Shown: positions 17,662 through 26,197 of the stretch, in pieces
Position numbering within the stretch: the first letter of the stretch is position 1
How the letters are laid out: each line of letters opens with the position of its first letter
Assembly (NCBI RefSeq): GCF_002871795.1
Contig: NZ_PNHL01000003.1
Coordinates: forward strand, 23,392 to 87,391
Reading direction: 5' to 3'
Origin: Brachybacterium sp. UMB0905
GTDB lineage: Bacteria > Actinomycetota > Actinomycetes > Actinomycetales > Dermabacteraceae
DNA: 64,000 bases
Translations under genes and position numbers: made by a program
Notes under the pieces: generated by a model
Told to the model about the DNA's origin: nothing
The model's input: the letters and a program-made list of their open reading frames with translations, nothing else
Databases searched by the model: none

Positions 17662-20600
17662 ATGCCCGATCCCTCGTCTCTGCCCCGGCCGCTGCCCTCG
17701 GCGATCAGTCTGCTCGTGGGTGATCGCACGGCCTCGCGGGGCCTCGCGGCAGCCCGCGCCGGCCGGGTCGACGACCTGGCCTGGGATGCGGCGGAGCAGA
17801 CCGTGCGCGGGACCGTCACCGATGAGGAGGGTGCCGCGCACCGCCCATCGGCCGTTCTCGTGGAGTACGACGAGGATGCGGTGAGTCGCCGTTTCCAGCC
17901 CGCGGGGCCGGGCGGTCTGTGGCGACCGACGGTCTCGCGCTGCGGCTGTCCGGCCCAGGAGGCATGCCAGCATGTGGCGGCTCTGCTGTATCACCTGGGC
18001 GAGGTCGCCGCGCAGGCGGTGCTCGAGCAGCCGGTGGCGGAGTGGCGCAGTGTGCTGCGGCCCGTGCTGTCCTCTGCGGCGCGACCCACCGGCACTGCGG
18101 CGCCGAAGCCGCTGGCCCTGCGGGTGGATCTGCAGGCCGCGCCCGCGGCGGGTGCCTCGCGTCGGCGGCGCGTCCCGGCCACGGCGGGTCTGGTGCGCGA
18201 GGGCGCGGAGCTGTGGGTGGGGCTGCGGCCGATGACCCGCGGCAGCCGCGGCACCTGGGTGAAGGGGCAGCTGTCCTGGCGGACCTTCGAGCAGCGGGCC
18301 GCGCGGCGGGATCTGGATGAGACGCAGGCCGAGGCGCTCGCGCGGCTGTTCGCGGCCGCGGGGGTGGAGCGGTCCTATGCGGCCGGCAGCATCGAGCATC
18401 TGTGGCTGGGCACGATCACCTCCCCGCTGCTGTGGCAGGCCCTCGCGCAGGCCCGCTCGCACGGCGTGGAGCTGCTGCCCGGTGACGGCCTCGCGTCGGT
18501 GGAGCTGCTGGGGCGGGCGGAGGCGGGCCTGGATCTGCGCGCAGATGAGCATGGTGACCTGCAGCTGCGCCCCCTCATCGACGTGGAGGGCGAGGCCGCT
18601 GAGCGGGGCCGTCTGCTGGGCGGGGCCGGGGTGCTCGATGTGCTGATCGACGAGGAGGACGCGCTCCACGCGCGGATCGCGCCGCTGGCCCGCGCCGTGC
18701 CGCGCGAGCTGCGGACCCTCCTGCAGCGCCGGAGGCCGCTTGCCGTGCCCACCGCGGAGCGGGAAGCGTTCCTCGAGCTCGCCTACCCGCAGCTGCGCAC
18801 TCTCACCGCCATCACCAGCAGCGATGACAGCGTTGAGCTGCCCGCAGCGCGCCGCCCCACCCTGCTGCTGCAGGCCGCCTACGCCTCCGGGGATCGGCTC
18901 ACGCTGCGCTGGTCCTGGCGCTACCACGAGCCGGAGCTGAGCTTCCCGATCGACCAGCGCCACGGCGCGCATCGGGATCTCGCCCATGAGGATGCCGTGA
19001 TCGCCGCGGCGATGAGCGTATGGCCCACGGTGATCGACGACTCCGCCGAGCTGCTCTCCGGCCCGGACACCGCCCGCTTCAGCGAGCATGCCCTGGATGC
19101 GCTCGCGGCGCTTGAGCATGTGGACGTGCAGATCACCGGGACCCGCCACGCCTACCGGGAGCTCGACGGCGCCCCGCAGGTGCGGATCACCCAGCATGAG
19201 AGCCCCGGGAAGAACGACTGGTTCGACCTCGGCTTCGACATCACGATCGAGGGGCGCCAGATCCCCTTCCCCACCCTGTTCGTGGCCCTCGCGCAGGGGC
19301 GTAGCCGCCTGCTGCTGCCGGACAAGACGTACTTCGCCCTGGACCATCCGGCCTTCGACGCGCTGCGGGAGCTGATCGCCGAGGGTGAGGCGCTCGCGGA
19401 ATGGGAACCGGAGACCCAGCGCATCTCCCGCTACCAGGTGGATCTGTGGGATGACCTGGCGGAGGTGGCGCAGCAGGCCACCGCGAGCGCCGCCTGGGAG
19501 CGCGGCATTGCCGGGGTGCTCGCCGGAGATCCGCCGCCTGCTCCCCCGCTGCCGACGCACCTCACCGCCGAGCTGCGGGACTACCAGCAGGAGGGCTTCG
19601 CCTGGCTCGCGATGCTGTTCGCGCATGAGCTGGGCGGGATCCTCGCCGATGACATGGGGCTCGGCAAGACGGTGCAGACCCTCGCGCTGATCGCGCACGC
19701 CCGCGAACGCGTCCCGTCGGCCCCTCCGTTCCTGGTGGTGGCCCCCGCCTCGGTGCTGCCGGTGTGGCGGCGCGAGGCCGAACGTTTCACCCCGGGGCTC
19801 ACGGTGCGGGTGCTGGATGCCACCGCCGCCGCGCGCGGCACCGAGGTTCCCGCGGCGATCGATGGCGCGGATCTGGTGGTCACGAGCTACACGGTGCTGC
19901 GGATCGACCAGGAGGCCTTCGCCGCGGCAGGACCGTTTCAGGGGCTCGTGCTCGATGAGGCGCAGTTCGTGAAGAACCCCCGCTCGCGCACGCACCTCGC
20001 GGCCGCGGGGATCCGGGCGCGGATGCGGCTGGCGATCACGGGCACGCCGATGGAGAACTCCCTGGCGGACCTGTGGGCGATCGCGGATCTCGTGGCCCCG
20101 GGCCTGCTGGGCACCGCGATCGGATTTCGGCAGCGCTTCACCCTGCCCATCGGCTCCGGGGAGCACCCGGAGCGCCTAGCCCTGCTGCGCCGACGGATCC
20201 GCCCGTTCCTGCTGCGCCGCACCAAGGAGCAGGTGGCCGCCGAGCTGCCCGCGAAGCACCAAGAGGTCATCACGGTGCCGCTCAGCCCGGAGCATCGGGA
20301 GGTCTACGACTCGGTGCTACAGCGGGAGCGCAAGAAGGTGCTGGGGCTCATCGAGTCCGATGTGGAGCGCGCCCGGTTCATCATGTTCCGCTCGCTGACC
20401 CTGCTGCGGATGCTGGCGCTGGATCCCGCGCTCGTGGACGCCGAGGCGTACGCGGATGTGCCCGGCAGCAAGCTCGAGGCGCTGCTGGATCGGCTCGCGG
20501 AGGTGATCGGGGATGGGCACCGGGTGCTGCTGTTCAGCCAGTTCACGAGCTACTTGGACCTGATCGGGGAGCGCCTGGCGCGTGAGGGCATCGCGCATGA

Positions 20601-20967
20601 GCGCCTGGACGGTTCCACACGGGACCGCGATCTGGTGGTCACGGCGTTCCGTGAGGGGCAGGCGCCGGTGTTCCTCATCTCGCTGAAGGCCGGTGGTTTC
20701 GGGCTCACCCTCACCGAGGCGGATTATGTGTTCCTACTGGATCCGTGGTGGAACCCGGCGGCGGAGAACCAGGCGATCGACCGCACCCACCGCATCGGCC
20801 AGGACCGCCCGGTGATGGTGTACCGGATGATCGCCGAGGACACGATCGAGCAGAAGGTCCTCGCGCTGCAGCAGAAGAAGGCCGAGCTGTTCGACGCCCT
20901 GACCGACGGCGGCGAGGCGTTCCGCGCCGCGATCACCGCAGAGGATCTGCGGGAGCTGTTGGGCTGA
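17662..20967 (+). CDS. SWIM zinc-finger SNF2 family DNA-dependent ATPase
   Basis: 1101 aa. An N-terminal SWIM-type zinc finger (CGC at about 93-95, then C-x-H at about 101-103) is followed by about 500 residues of uncharacterised sequence (the region of bacterial SNF2 N-domains), then the two RecA-like lobes: Walker [12 protein letters not shown] (about residue 663), DEAQ box, and C-terminal motifs [14 protein letters not shown] and [15 protein letters not shown]. Such proteins translocate on duplex DNA; related HepA/RapA act on RNA polymerase, but cellular role here is not known. TACGTT (17650-17655) is 6 nt before the ATG, so it is probably leaderless. It is not an R-M gene: no nuclease or methylase domain is next to it. 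Confidence 0.9.
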   Translation: MPDPSSLPRPLPSAISLLVGDRTASRGLAAARAGRVDDLAWDAAEQTVRGTVTDEEGAAHRPSAVLVEYDEDAVSRRFQPAGPGGLWRPTVSRCGCPAQEACQHVAALLYHLGEVAAQAVLEQPVAEWRSVLRPVLSSAARPTGTAAPKPLALRVDLQAAPAAGASRRRRVPATAGLVREGAELWVGLRPMTRGSRGTWVKGQLSWRTFEQRAARRDLDETQAEALARLFAAAGVERSYAAGSIEHLWLGTITSPLLWQALAQARSHGVELLPGDGLASVELLGRAEAGLDLRADEHGDLQLRPLIDVEGEAAERGRLLGGAGVLDVLIDEEDALHARIAPLARAVPRELRTLLQRRRPLAVPTAEREAFLELAYPQLRTLTAITSSDDSVELPAARRPTLLLQAAYASGDRLTLRWSWRYHEPELSFPIDQRHGAHRDLAHEDAVIAAAMSVWPTVIDDSAELLSGPDTARFSEHALDALAALEHVDVQITGTRHAYRELDGAPQVRITQHESPGKNDWFDLGFDITIEGRQIPFPTLFVALAQGRSRLLLPDKTYFALDHPAFDALRELIAEGEALAEWEPETQRISRYQVDLWDDLAEVAQQATASAAWERGIAGVLAGDPPPAPPLPTHLTAELRDYQQEGFAWLAMLFAHELGGILADDMGLGKTVQTLALIAHARERVPSAPPFLVVAPASVLPVWRREAERFTPGLTVRVLDATAAARGTEVPAAIDGADLVVTSYTVLRIDQEAFAAAGPFQGLVLDEAQFVKNPRSRTHLAAAGIRARMRLAITGTPMENSLADLWAIADLVAPGLLGTAIGFRQRFTLPIGSGEHPERLALLRRRIRPFLLRRTKEQVAAELPAKHQEVITVPLSPEHREVYDSVLQRERKKVLGLIESDVERARFIMFRSLTLLRMLALDPALVDAEAYADVPGSKLEALLDRLAEVIGDGHRVLLFSQFTSYLDLIGERLAREGIAHERLDGSTRDRDLVVTAFREGQAPVFLISLKAGGFGLTLTEADYVFLLDPWWNPAAENQAIDRTHRIGQDRPVMVYRMIAEDTIEQKVLALQQKKAELFDALTDGGEAFRAAITAEDLRELLG

Positions 20968-21120
20968 GTCGGCGCGCGATCAGACCGCCCAGCGCGGCGG
21001 GGACGCCCCAGAGGGGCCGACGGGGCGCTCGAGGGTCGCGCCGTCCCCGCGCCGCGGAGGCGGAACCGCCTCGAGCATCCCCGTCCCCGCGCCGCCACGG
21101 CGATGCCGCCTCCCTGCGCC
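20968..21120. terminator. Convergent intergenic region with GC hairpins
   Basis: Between the SNF2 gene and the convergent TusA–MetE fusion. It contains GCGGCGGGGACG (about 20994-21005) able to pair with either of two near-identical CCGTCCCCGCGCCG copies (21042 and 21081), and a GAGGCGG-AA-CCGCCTC palindrome (21057-21072). No reading frame is supported. A shared terminator is the likely use; U-tracts are absent. Confidence 0.45.
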
Positions 21121-22797
21121 TCAGTCGGGGACCGCTCCGTGGCGCTCCCGCAGCACGTCACGGGCCTGCGCCATGAGGCCCAGCACCCGCTCCGCCTCGC
21201 GCGCGTCGTCGATGGGGTTGTCGGCGAAGGTCGCGAAACCACAGTCGGTGGACAGCAGCACCCGTTCGGGCCCGAAAACGGCGATGGCCTTCTCCGCCCG
21301 CTCCAGGACGTCCTCGACTGTGTCGGCCTCGCTGTCCTTCTGGTTCACCACGCCCACGCACACCCGCTGATCCTCGCGGATGCCGCGCAGCGCGGAGAGC
21401 TCTCCGGCACGCGGGGTGCACAGCTCGAGCACGAGCGTGCCCACGTTCGCGGCCCGGAACAGCGGCACCAGCGGCCCGTAGTCCCCGGCGAGCGCCGCGG
21501 ATTCATCCCGCGTCCAGTTGCCGCGGCACACATGCAGCGCGAGCCGCTCGGCGGGGAAGCCGTCGGTGACCCGGGTGATGAGCTCCTGGGCGAAGGCGAG
21601 TTCGGCGATGGTGTCACCGCGATCGCCCAGCGCGCCGCACATGAAGGTGCGACCGCCCTCGCCCACCTGCCCGTACAGCACTTCGGTGAGGACCGGCTCA
21701 TCGATCTGCACCAGCGGCGCCCCGGCGGCCAGGAGGTCGGCGATCTCCTCGCGCAGCACCCGCACGATGTCTTCGGCGAGCTGTTCACGGTCGTCGTAGG
21801 CGCGGTCGGAGATGCACTCCATCCACATGGTGCGCGTCAGCAGGTAGGGGCCGGGCAGGCACACCTTGACCGGGCGGGAGCTGATCTCCGCGGCGGCTTC
21901 GTACTCGTGGCGTACCAGGGGCTTGTCCCGGCCCAGCGGCCCGAACACGGCCGGGTGGCGCACCTCTCCGGCGGGCACATCGAGGGCGTCCAGCTCGCGG
22001 CGGAACTCCTCGGGGTCATCGACGTAGGGCAGCAGGTCGGTGATGGGGATCAGCTGGCAGTTCTGCAGCAGACCGCCCACGAAGGAGGAGTAGTTGTCGC
22101 GGCGCTGCTCTCCGTCGGTCACCAGGTCCACCCCGGCCCGCTCCTGCGCGGCGATCGCCAGGCGCACCGCATCCTCGGCATCGGCCGCGAACTGGGCCTC
22201 ATCCGCACGGCCCTCGAGGTGCTCATGCAGGGTGCGCAGCATCCAGCGCGGCCGCGGCCACGACCCCATGGTGAGCACCGACAGCGGGGCGATCGCGGGG
22301 GCCGGGGCCGGCTCGGGCAGGGCGTCGGGGATGTGCGGGGTCACCACCTCCTGGGTGATGGCCATCTGCTCCTTCGCCAGGCGCTTGCGCTGCTTCTTAC
22401 GGCGCGGGGCAGGCTGAGCGGCCTCATCATTCTGTGCTGCGGCAGGAGTGGCTGGGGCTGCATCGGCGGTCGTGGTAGCCGGTGTCTCCGGCGCGGCCGC
22501 GGCGTCCGACGGTTCCTCCCCCTCTGGCGGAGTGAACGGTCCCTTGGAGACCAGGAAGCGCCAGATCTTCTCCTCCCCGTCCTCGACGTACCAGTGGACC
22601 AGGTCGTTCTTGGTCAGGCGGCACCAGGAGGGCAGATCCACCTCCACGGTGGAGTCCCGCGAGAGGATCTCCAGCAGCTGCCCGGGCTCCAGCGGATCGA
22701 TGTGCTGGCGGATCATCAGCAGCAGGCCGTTGCCGCAGTCGAGGTGGCCACCGTCGAAACCGGCGGTGGGCGGGTACGGATGAGCGGTGGTGGACAC
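21121..22797 (-). CDS. TusA-like sulfur carrier domain fused to a core-MetE (methionine synthase C-terminal) domain
   Basis: 558 aa. Residues about 12-85 resemble a TusA fold: the carrier-type Cys21 sits in LDCGNGLLL (Gly instead of the usual Pro after Cys) and a second Cys59 in DLPSWCRLTKNDLVHW. An Ala/Pro/Thr-rich linker with a basic patch (RRKKQRKR) spans about 90-165. Residues about 170-558 match the catalytic half of cobalamin-independent methionine synthase; the zinc ligands are all present: His422 and Cys424 (LHVCRGNW), Glu458 (LVLELC), Cys519 (STDCGF). The folate-binding N-terminal half of MetE is missing. GTG start with AAAGG 8 nt upstream. Third gene of a TusA–DsrE operon, which points to thiol/persulfide chemistry at the zinc; true substrate unknown. 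Confidence 0.85.
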   Translation of the reverse strand: MSTTAHPYPPTAGFDGGHLDCGNGLLLMIRQHIDPLEPGQLLEILSRDSTVEVDLPSWCRLTKNDLVHWYVEDGEEKIWRFLVSKGPFTPPEGEEPSDAAAAPETPATTTADAAPATPAAAQNDEAAQPAPRRKKQRKRLAKEQMAITQEVVTPHIPDALPEPAPAPAIAPLSVLTMGSWPRPRWMLRTLHEHLEGRADEAQFAADAEDAVRLAIAAQERAGVDLVTDGEQRRDNYSSFVGGLLQNCQLIPITDLLPYVDDPEEFRRELDALDVPAGEVRHPAVFGPLGRDKPLVRHEYEAAAEISSRPVKVCLPGPYLLTRTMWMECISDRAYDDREQLAEDIVRVLREEIADLLAAGAPLVQIDEPVLTEVLYGQVGEGGRTFMCGALGDRGDTIAELAFAQELITRVTDGFPAERLALHVCRGNWTRDESAALAGDYGPLVPLFRAANVGTLVLELCTPRAGELSALRGIREDQRVCVGVVNQKDSEADTVEDVLERAEKAIAVFGPERVLLSTDCGFATFADNPIDDAREAERVLGLMAQARDVLRERHGAVPD

Positions 22798-22820
22798 GCG
22801 GGGACCTTTCGCAGCAGGGG

Positions 22821-22871
22821 CACGACGGCCCCCGTCAGAGCCCCGGAACAGGGCCGACGGGGACCGTCGTG
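22821..22871 (-). promoter_or_regulatory. Hairpin between dsrE-like gene and the TusA–MetE fusion
   Basis: 16-bp arms at 22821-22836 and 22856-22871 (CACGACGGCCCCCGTC and its complement with one G·U/A mismatch) in the 89-nt gap inside the operon. No U-tract follows in the direction of transcription, so partial termination, mRNA processing or a stability element are more likely than full termination. Confidence 0.6.
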
Positions 22872-22886
22872 GCAGGGTTCAGGGGA

Positions 22887-23249
22887 TCAGTAGGAGACGG
22901 ACGGGGTGCCGCCGGCGAGGAACTCGACGAGCTTCGCGCCGCCCACGACGGTGGCGCCCTCGACGAGGTTCTCGGTGTCGATGCCACGCTTCTTCACGCA
23001 GGGGGCGCACACATAGATGGTGCCGCCTGCCTTGACGAAGTTGCTCATGAGCTCGCTGAGCGGGGCGAAGCCCTCCTCGTGGATGTCATCGGCGTAGCCC
23101 TTCTCCGCCAGGCGCGCGCCCTCGGTGGAGAGGAACACCATGGTCTCCTGGTCGGAGCCGACGGCGGCGTTGGCGATGACGAAGCCGACGGTCGCCTTGT
23201 CGGTGTCGTTCTTGGCGTTGTTGATGATGACGTTGAACTTGGTGCTCAT
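22887..23249 (-). CDS. DsrE/DsrF-like sulfur relay protein
   Basis: 120 aa. DsrE fold (FNVIINNAKNDTDKATVGF at the N-terminus, FLSTEGARLAEKGYADD in the middle). A CxxC pair, Cys81 and Cys84 in YVCAPCVKKRGI, stands at the place of the sulfur-accepting Cys of the family. Such proteins pass persulfide sulfur to or from TusA. Its ATG overlaps the stop of the TusA-like gene by 4 nt (ATGA), and it precedes the TusA–MetE fusion, so the three are expected to act together. Confidence 0.88.
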   Translation of the reverse strand: MSTKFNVIINNAKNDTDKATVGFVIANAAVGSDQETMVFLSTEGARLAEKGYADDIHEEGFAPLSELMSNFVKAGGTIYVCAPCVKKRGIDTENLVEGATVVGGAKLVEFLAGGTPSVSY

Positions 23250-23509
23250 GCGCGCTCCTCGGGTGCGTCGGCGGTAGGGGCTGGACCTTTGCGGATGAAG
23301 AACAACGGGGGTTCAGCGTGGACCAGCTCATTGCCGGTCAGCCCGCACCAGGCGGGCATATCCCACTGCAGACCCTCGTCGGTGCCGTGGAGGCGAATGA
23401 TCTCCCCTGCGGTCATCTCGTCGCGCAGCTTCAGCTTCAGCAGCACCACGAGCTCACCGCAGCCCAGGTCACCGGCATCCCACTCGTGGGTGTAGGCAGG
23501 GTGGGTCAT
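23246..23509 (-). CDS. TusA-like sulfur carrier protein
   Basis: 87 aa. Stand-alone version of the domain found at the N-terminus of the downstream fusion: Cys17 in DLGCGELVVLLK and Cys55 in WDMPAWCGLTGNELVH align with Cys21 and Cys59 of the fusion. Normal TusA has Cys-Pro at the active site; here it is Cys-Gly in both copies, so this is a TusA subfamily rather than the classical one. GAGGAGG ribosome site 9 nt upstream of the ATG. First gene of the operon; its promoter lies at about 23567. Confidence 0.85.
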   Translation of the reverse strand: MTHPAYTHEWDAGDLGCGELVVLLKLKLRDEMTAGEIIRLHGTDEGLQWDMPAWCGLTGNELVHAEPPLFFIRKGPAPTADAPEERA

Positions 23510-23538
23510 CGGGGGTGCCTCCTCGGCGAGTGCTTCAT

Positions 23539-23572
23539 CCGGCATTAGTGCCGGTGACCTGCAGAAACCGTA
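23539..23572 (-). promoter_or_regulatory. Promoter and early hairpin of the TusA–DsrE–TusA/MetE operon
   Basis: TACGGT (plus-strand positions 23567-23572) fits a -10 box for the minus strand. A perfect hairpin or operator, CCGGCA-TTAG-TGCCGG (23539-23554), would lie at about +6 to +21 of the transcript. A dimeric repressor bound here would block early transcription; no regulator gene is adjacent. Confidence 0.45.
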
Positions 23573-23629
23573 ACACTCCAGCACACCTGCCCGGAGTCCG
23601 AGGTCCCGCGGCGAGGCAGAACAGCAGAA

Positions 23630-23656
23630 GGCCCCCGACCGGGCTGGTCGGGGGCC
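23630..23656 (-). terminator. Terminator of the D-2-hydroxyacid dehydrogenase operon
   Basis: Perfect 11-bp stem GGCCCCCGACC/GGTCGGGGGCC with loop GGGCT; on the minus strand it is followed by TTCTGCTGTTCTG. It sits 17 nt after the dehydrogenase stop. The same 11-bp stem is reused after rpsI. Confidence 0.88.
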
Positions 23657-23673
23657 GCCTGACAGACTGCGGC

Positions 23674-24672
23674 TCAGGCCGGTTCCACCACCGTGGGGGC
23701 AGTGCCGGTCTCCGCGGCGAGCACAGCGTTGTCGAGCCCGCCGGTGACGAGGTTCTGCACCGCGGTGTCGGTGTAGAAGGCCACGTGCGGGGTCATGAGC
23801 ACATCCTCACGGCCCAGCAGCTCCTCGAGCACCGCATCACCGAGGTCCTTGCCGGTCCAGTCGTAGCGGTAGTAGGGGGCTTCGTTCTCGTAGGTGTCCA
23901 GCGCCGCTCCGGACAGGTGCCCGGAGTTCAGCGCCTCCAGCAGCGCTGCGGTGTCCAGCAGGCCACCGCGGCCCGCGTTGATGACCACCGCACCGGGGGC
24001 GAGCCGCGCGAGCACGGCCGCATCGACCACGTGGTGGTTCGTGGCCAGCAGCGGCATGTGCAGGGTGAGCACATCCGCCCCCTCGACCGCCTCCTCGAGG
24101 GTGGGGGCGTACTGGCCCACCTCCCCGAAGTCCGGTCGCGGGTAGGGGTCATAGCCCACCACCTCGGCGCCCAGGGCATGGAACAGCCGGGCGGCCCGCA
24201 GACCGATCGACCCGGTGCCCAGCACGGCCACCCGCAGCGTGGCGAGCTCCCGGCCGATCAGACCCGCGAAGCGGAAATCGCGCTGGGAGTTCTTGCGCTC
24301 GATCTGCGCAAAGCGCCGCGTGAGGTACAGCGTCGAGGCGAGCACGAACTCGGCGATCGCATTGGGCGAGTACACCGGGACGTTGGTGACCACGATTCCG
24401 TGCTGCTTCGCGAGCGCCAGGTCCAGCATATCCACACCGGCGGTGCGGCTGGACAGCTGGCGGATCCCCGCCTCGGCGAGCGCCGAGTACACCTCCGGCT
24501 CGGGGCTGATGACCTGCTGCAGGCACACGGCCTGAACGCCCTTGAGCAGCGGAAGCGTGGCGGCGGTGAGGATCTCCTCGCGGGCCACCACCTCATGCTC
24601 GGGGTGCTCGCGCTGCCAGGCCTCCAGGGCCGGGCGCTCGTCCTCACGGATTCCCAGGAACAGGATCTTCAT
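23674..24672 (-). CDS. D-2-hydroxyacid dehydrogenase (D-lactate dehydrogenase-like)
   Basis: 332 aa. NAD-dependent enzyme interconverting a 2-keto acid and its D-2-hydroxy acid. The Rossmann motif GTGSIGLRAARLFHALG is near residue 151; the catalytic Arg is in NAGRGGLLDT, Glu in the AALDTYENE segment and His in TPHVAFYT. The segment SSRTAGVDMLDL and the overall length fit fermentative D-lactate dehydrogenase (LdhA type). The ATG overlaps the stop of the upstream EIIC-like gene (ATGA), so both are made together; the substrate may be what that permease moves or derives from it. Confidence 0.88.
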   Translation of the reverse strand: MKILFLGIREDERPALEAWQREHPEHEVVAREEILTAATLPLLKGVQAVCLQQVISPEPEVYSALAEAGIRQLSSRTAGVDMLDLALAKQHGIVVTNVPVYSPNAIAEFVLASTLYLTRRFAQIERKNSQRDFRFAGLIGRELATLRVAVLGTGSIGLRAARLFHALGAEVVGYDPYPRPDFGEVGQYAPTLEEAVEGADVLTLHMPLLATNHHVVDAAVLARLAPGAVVINAGRGGLLDTAALLEALNSGHLSGAALDTYENEAPYYRYDWTGKDLGDAVLEELLGREDVLMTPHVAFYTDTAVQNLVTGGLDNAVLAAETGTAPTVVEPA

Positions 24673-25919
24673 CGTGCATCTCCTTCCGCATCCGCGCTCA
24701 CGGATGCCGGTGTCTGCGCGGTCTCGCGGTCCGCAGCGGTCTGAGGGGTGTCGGGGGTCTGCGGGGCGGTCGTCGCGGTGCCGTCCAGGGCGTCGCGGTC
24801 CTCGCGGGCGACGGATTCGAGCGGCTCATCGGCCTGTCCCTCGCTCACCGGTGCGCCCTGCGGGGTGAAGGCGAAGATCGAGGGCGAGTAGATGCCGGTG
24901 CGCACGCACAGAGCGTGGAACGCGAAGGCCAGGATGATCGGGGCGACGAAATACACGAGCACGACGATCCCGAGGGTCGCGATCGGCGAGGCGTCCAGGT
25001 CCTTCGCCGCCGCGATCGGGCCCACCAGACCGGACTGGCCGAAGCCCGCGGTCTCCGCGGTGCCGGTGATGTTCAGCAGGCCGCCCACCAGTCCCGTCAG
25101 GCCGCCCACCACCATGAGCGGCAGCGCCATGATCGGGTACTTCAGGAGGTTGCCCATCATCATCTTCATGGCGCCCAGGAACGTGGACCAGGTGACGCCA
25201 GCGTTGTTGACACGCAGGCTGCCGGCCAGCAGCACCGCGGCGGCGGCGCCGATGCCGACGCTGGCCGCACCGGCGGCCGGGCCGCTGATGCCAATCGCGA
25301 GGCAGACGCCGACGGTGGAGATGGGCGAGACGATCATGACCGAGAAGATCATGGCGATCAGCACGAAGGCGATCAGTCCCAGGCCCTCCTGCACGGCGAT
25401 GGCGTTGACGAGCGCGCCGATGCCGGTGGTGATGTAGCGGACGTATGGCAGTAGCAGGATGCCCACCAGGCCCGCGATGCCACCGCCGATAATAGGCAGG
25501 AACAGCACGGTGAGGCTGCCCAGGCGGTTGCCCATCCAGGCCAGGATGAGCACGGCCACGGAGGCGGTGATCATGGTGTTGATGAGGTCACCGATGCCCA
25601 CGAGCATCACCCCGTCGGGGCTGAAGCTCATCGCACCGGAGCCCACGAAGGTGGCGGTGCCGATGATGACCGTCTGCACGGCGGTCATGGCGAACTGCAT
25701 GCCGATCAGCACGCCCACGATCACCGGGACGGTGAACTGCAGGCCGATGACGACTTGCGAGAGGGTCGTGAACAGGTCGATGGAGGGGAAGGTGCGGGCG
25801 AGGAACTTGAACAGCTCGCCCGTAATGGCGTTGGGGATCAGACCCACCACGATGCCCACGGCCGCGCCGTTGAGGACGCGGTCAAGGAACAGTTTGGGGG
25901 TCATGGGAGTGTCGAACAC
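24669..25919 (-). CDS. EIIC-type (PTS_EIIC_2-like) membrane permease
   Basis: 416 aa from GTG 25919 (AGGGA ribosome site 7 nt upstream); ATG 25904 is the alternative but has no ribosome site. About ten helices, with repeated Gly-rich segments (GIVVGLIPNAITGEL, FLPIIGGGIAGLVGILLLP, GSLRVNNAGVTWSTFLGA, NITGTAETAGFGQSGLVGP). The last 70 residues are a disordered Glu/Thr/Pro tail. The pattern fits the phosphotransferase-like EIIC_2 membrane family; no EIIA or EIIB is nearby, so phosphoryl-coupled uptake is doubtful. Coupled by overlap to the D-2-hydroxyacid dehydrogenase. Confidence 0.75.
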   Translation of the reverse strand: MFDTPMTPKLFLDRVLNGAAVGIVVGLIPNAITGELFKFLARTFPSIDLFTTLSQVVIGLQFTVPVIVGVLIGMQFAMTAVQTVIIGTATFVGSGAMSFSPDGVMLVGIGDLINTMITASVAVLILAWMGNRLGSLTVLFLPIIGGGIAGLVGILLLPYVRYITTGIGALVNAIAVQEGLGLIAFVLIAMIFSVMIVSPISTVGVCLAIGISGPAAGAASVGIGAAAAVLLAGSLRVNNAGVTWSTFLGAMKMMMGNLLKYPIMALPLMVVGGLTGLVGGLLNITGTAETAGFGQSGLVGPIAAAKDLDASPIATLGIVVLVYFVAPIILAFAFHALCVRTGIYSPSIFAFTPQGAPVSEGQADEPLESVAREDRDALDGTATTAPQTPDTPQTAADRETAQTPASVSADAEGDAR

Positions 25920-26042
25920 GAACGGTCCCTTCGGTTGGGGTCCCGTGATCGACGGGACCGGAGGAAGGTCCCCGCGGGCGCCTGATGGGCAGCCGCGCAG
26001 GCTCGGCGAGGGGTGGGATGGTGCCCCCGCACCAGGGCCCAC

Positions 26043-26063
26043 GCTAACGCTCAAGCGATTAAG
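26043..26063 (-). promoter_or_regulatory. Possible operator upstream of the EIIC-like operon
   Basis: CTAACGCT-CA-AGCGATTAAG is an imperfect inverted repeat (half sites TAACGC and GCGATTA) in the only stretch of lower GC between rpsI and the EIIC-like gene. The TAA-CG-CTT pattern is like LacI/GalR-type operators, which fits sugar- or acid-responsive control. No regulator gene is adjacent. Confidence 0.4.
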
Positions 26064-26090
26064 GCCGCAGGCTGTTCGTCCCGAGGTATG

Positions 26091-26127
26091 CGAACGGCCC
26101 CCGACCGTGGTGGTCGGGGGCCGTTCG
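26091..26127 (-). terminator. Terminator of the rplM–rpsI operon
   Basis: Perfect 16-bp stem CGAACGGCCCCCGACC/GGTCGGGGGCCGTTCG around loop GTGGT, about 70 nt beyond the rpsI stop. Confidence 0.85.
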
Positions 26128-26197
26128 CTGTAGCCGTTGAGCAGGCGCGATGCGTGCCCGGCGGGCCGAATGTGATCTCAGCGCGCGGGGCACGGGA

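Noticed and set aside
17662..20967. SNF2 gene as part of a phage-defence island
   Set aside because: No nuclease, methylase, integrase or abortive-infection gene adjoins it; flanks are glmM and metabolic genes.
24669..25919. A complete PTS sugar uptake operon
   Set aside because: Only an EIIC-like protein is present; no EIIA or EIIB domain exists in or next to it.
25911..25925. TCGAACACGAAC as a LexA (SOS) box
   Set aside because: The second half is not GTTCGA, and the genes next to it have no SOS role.
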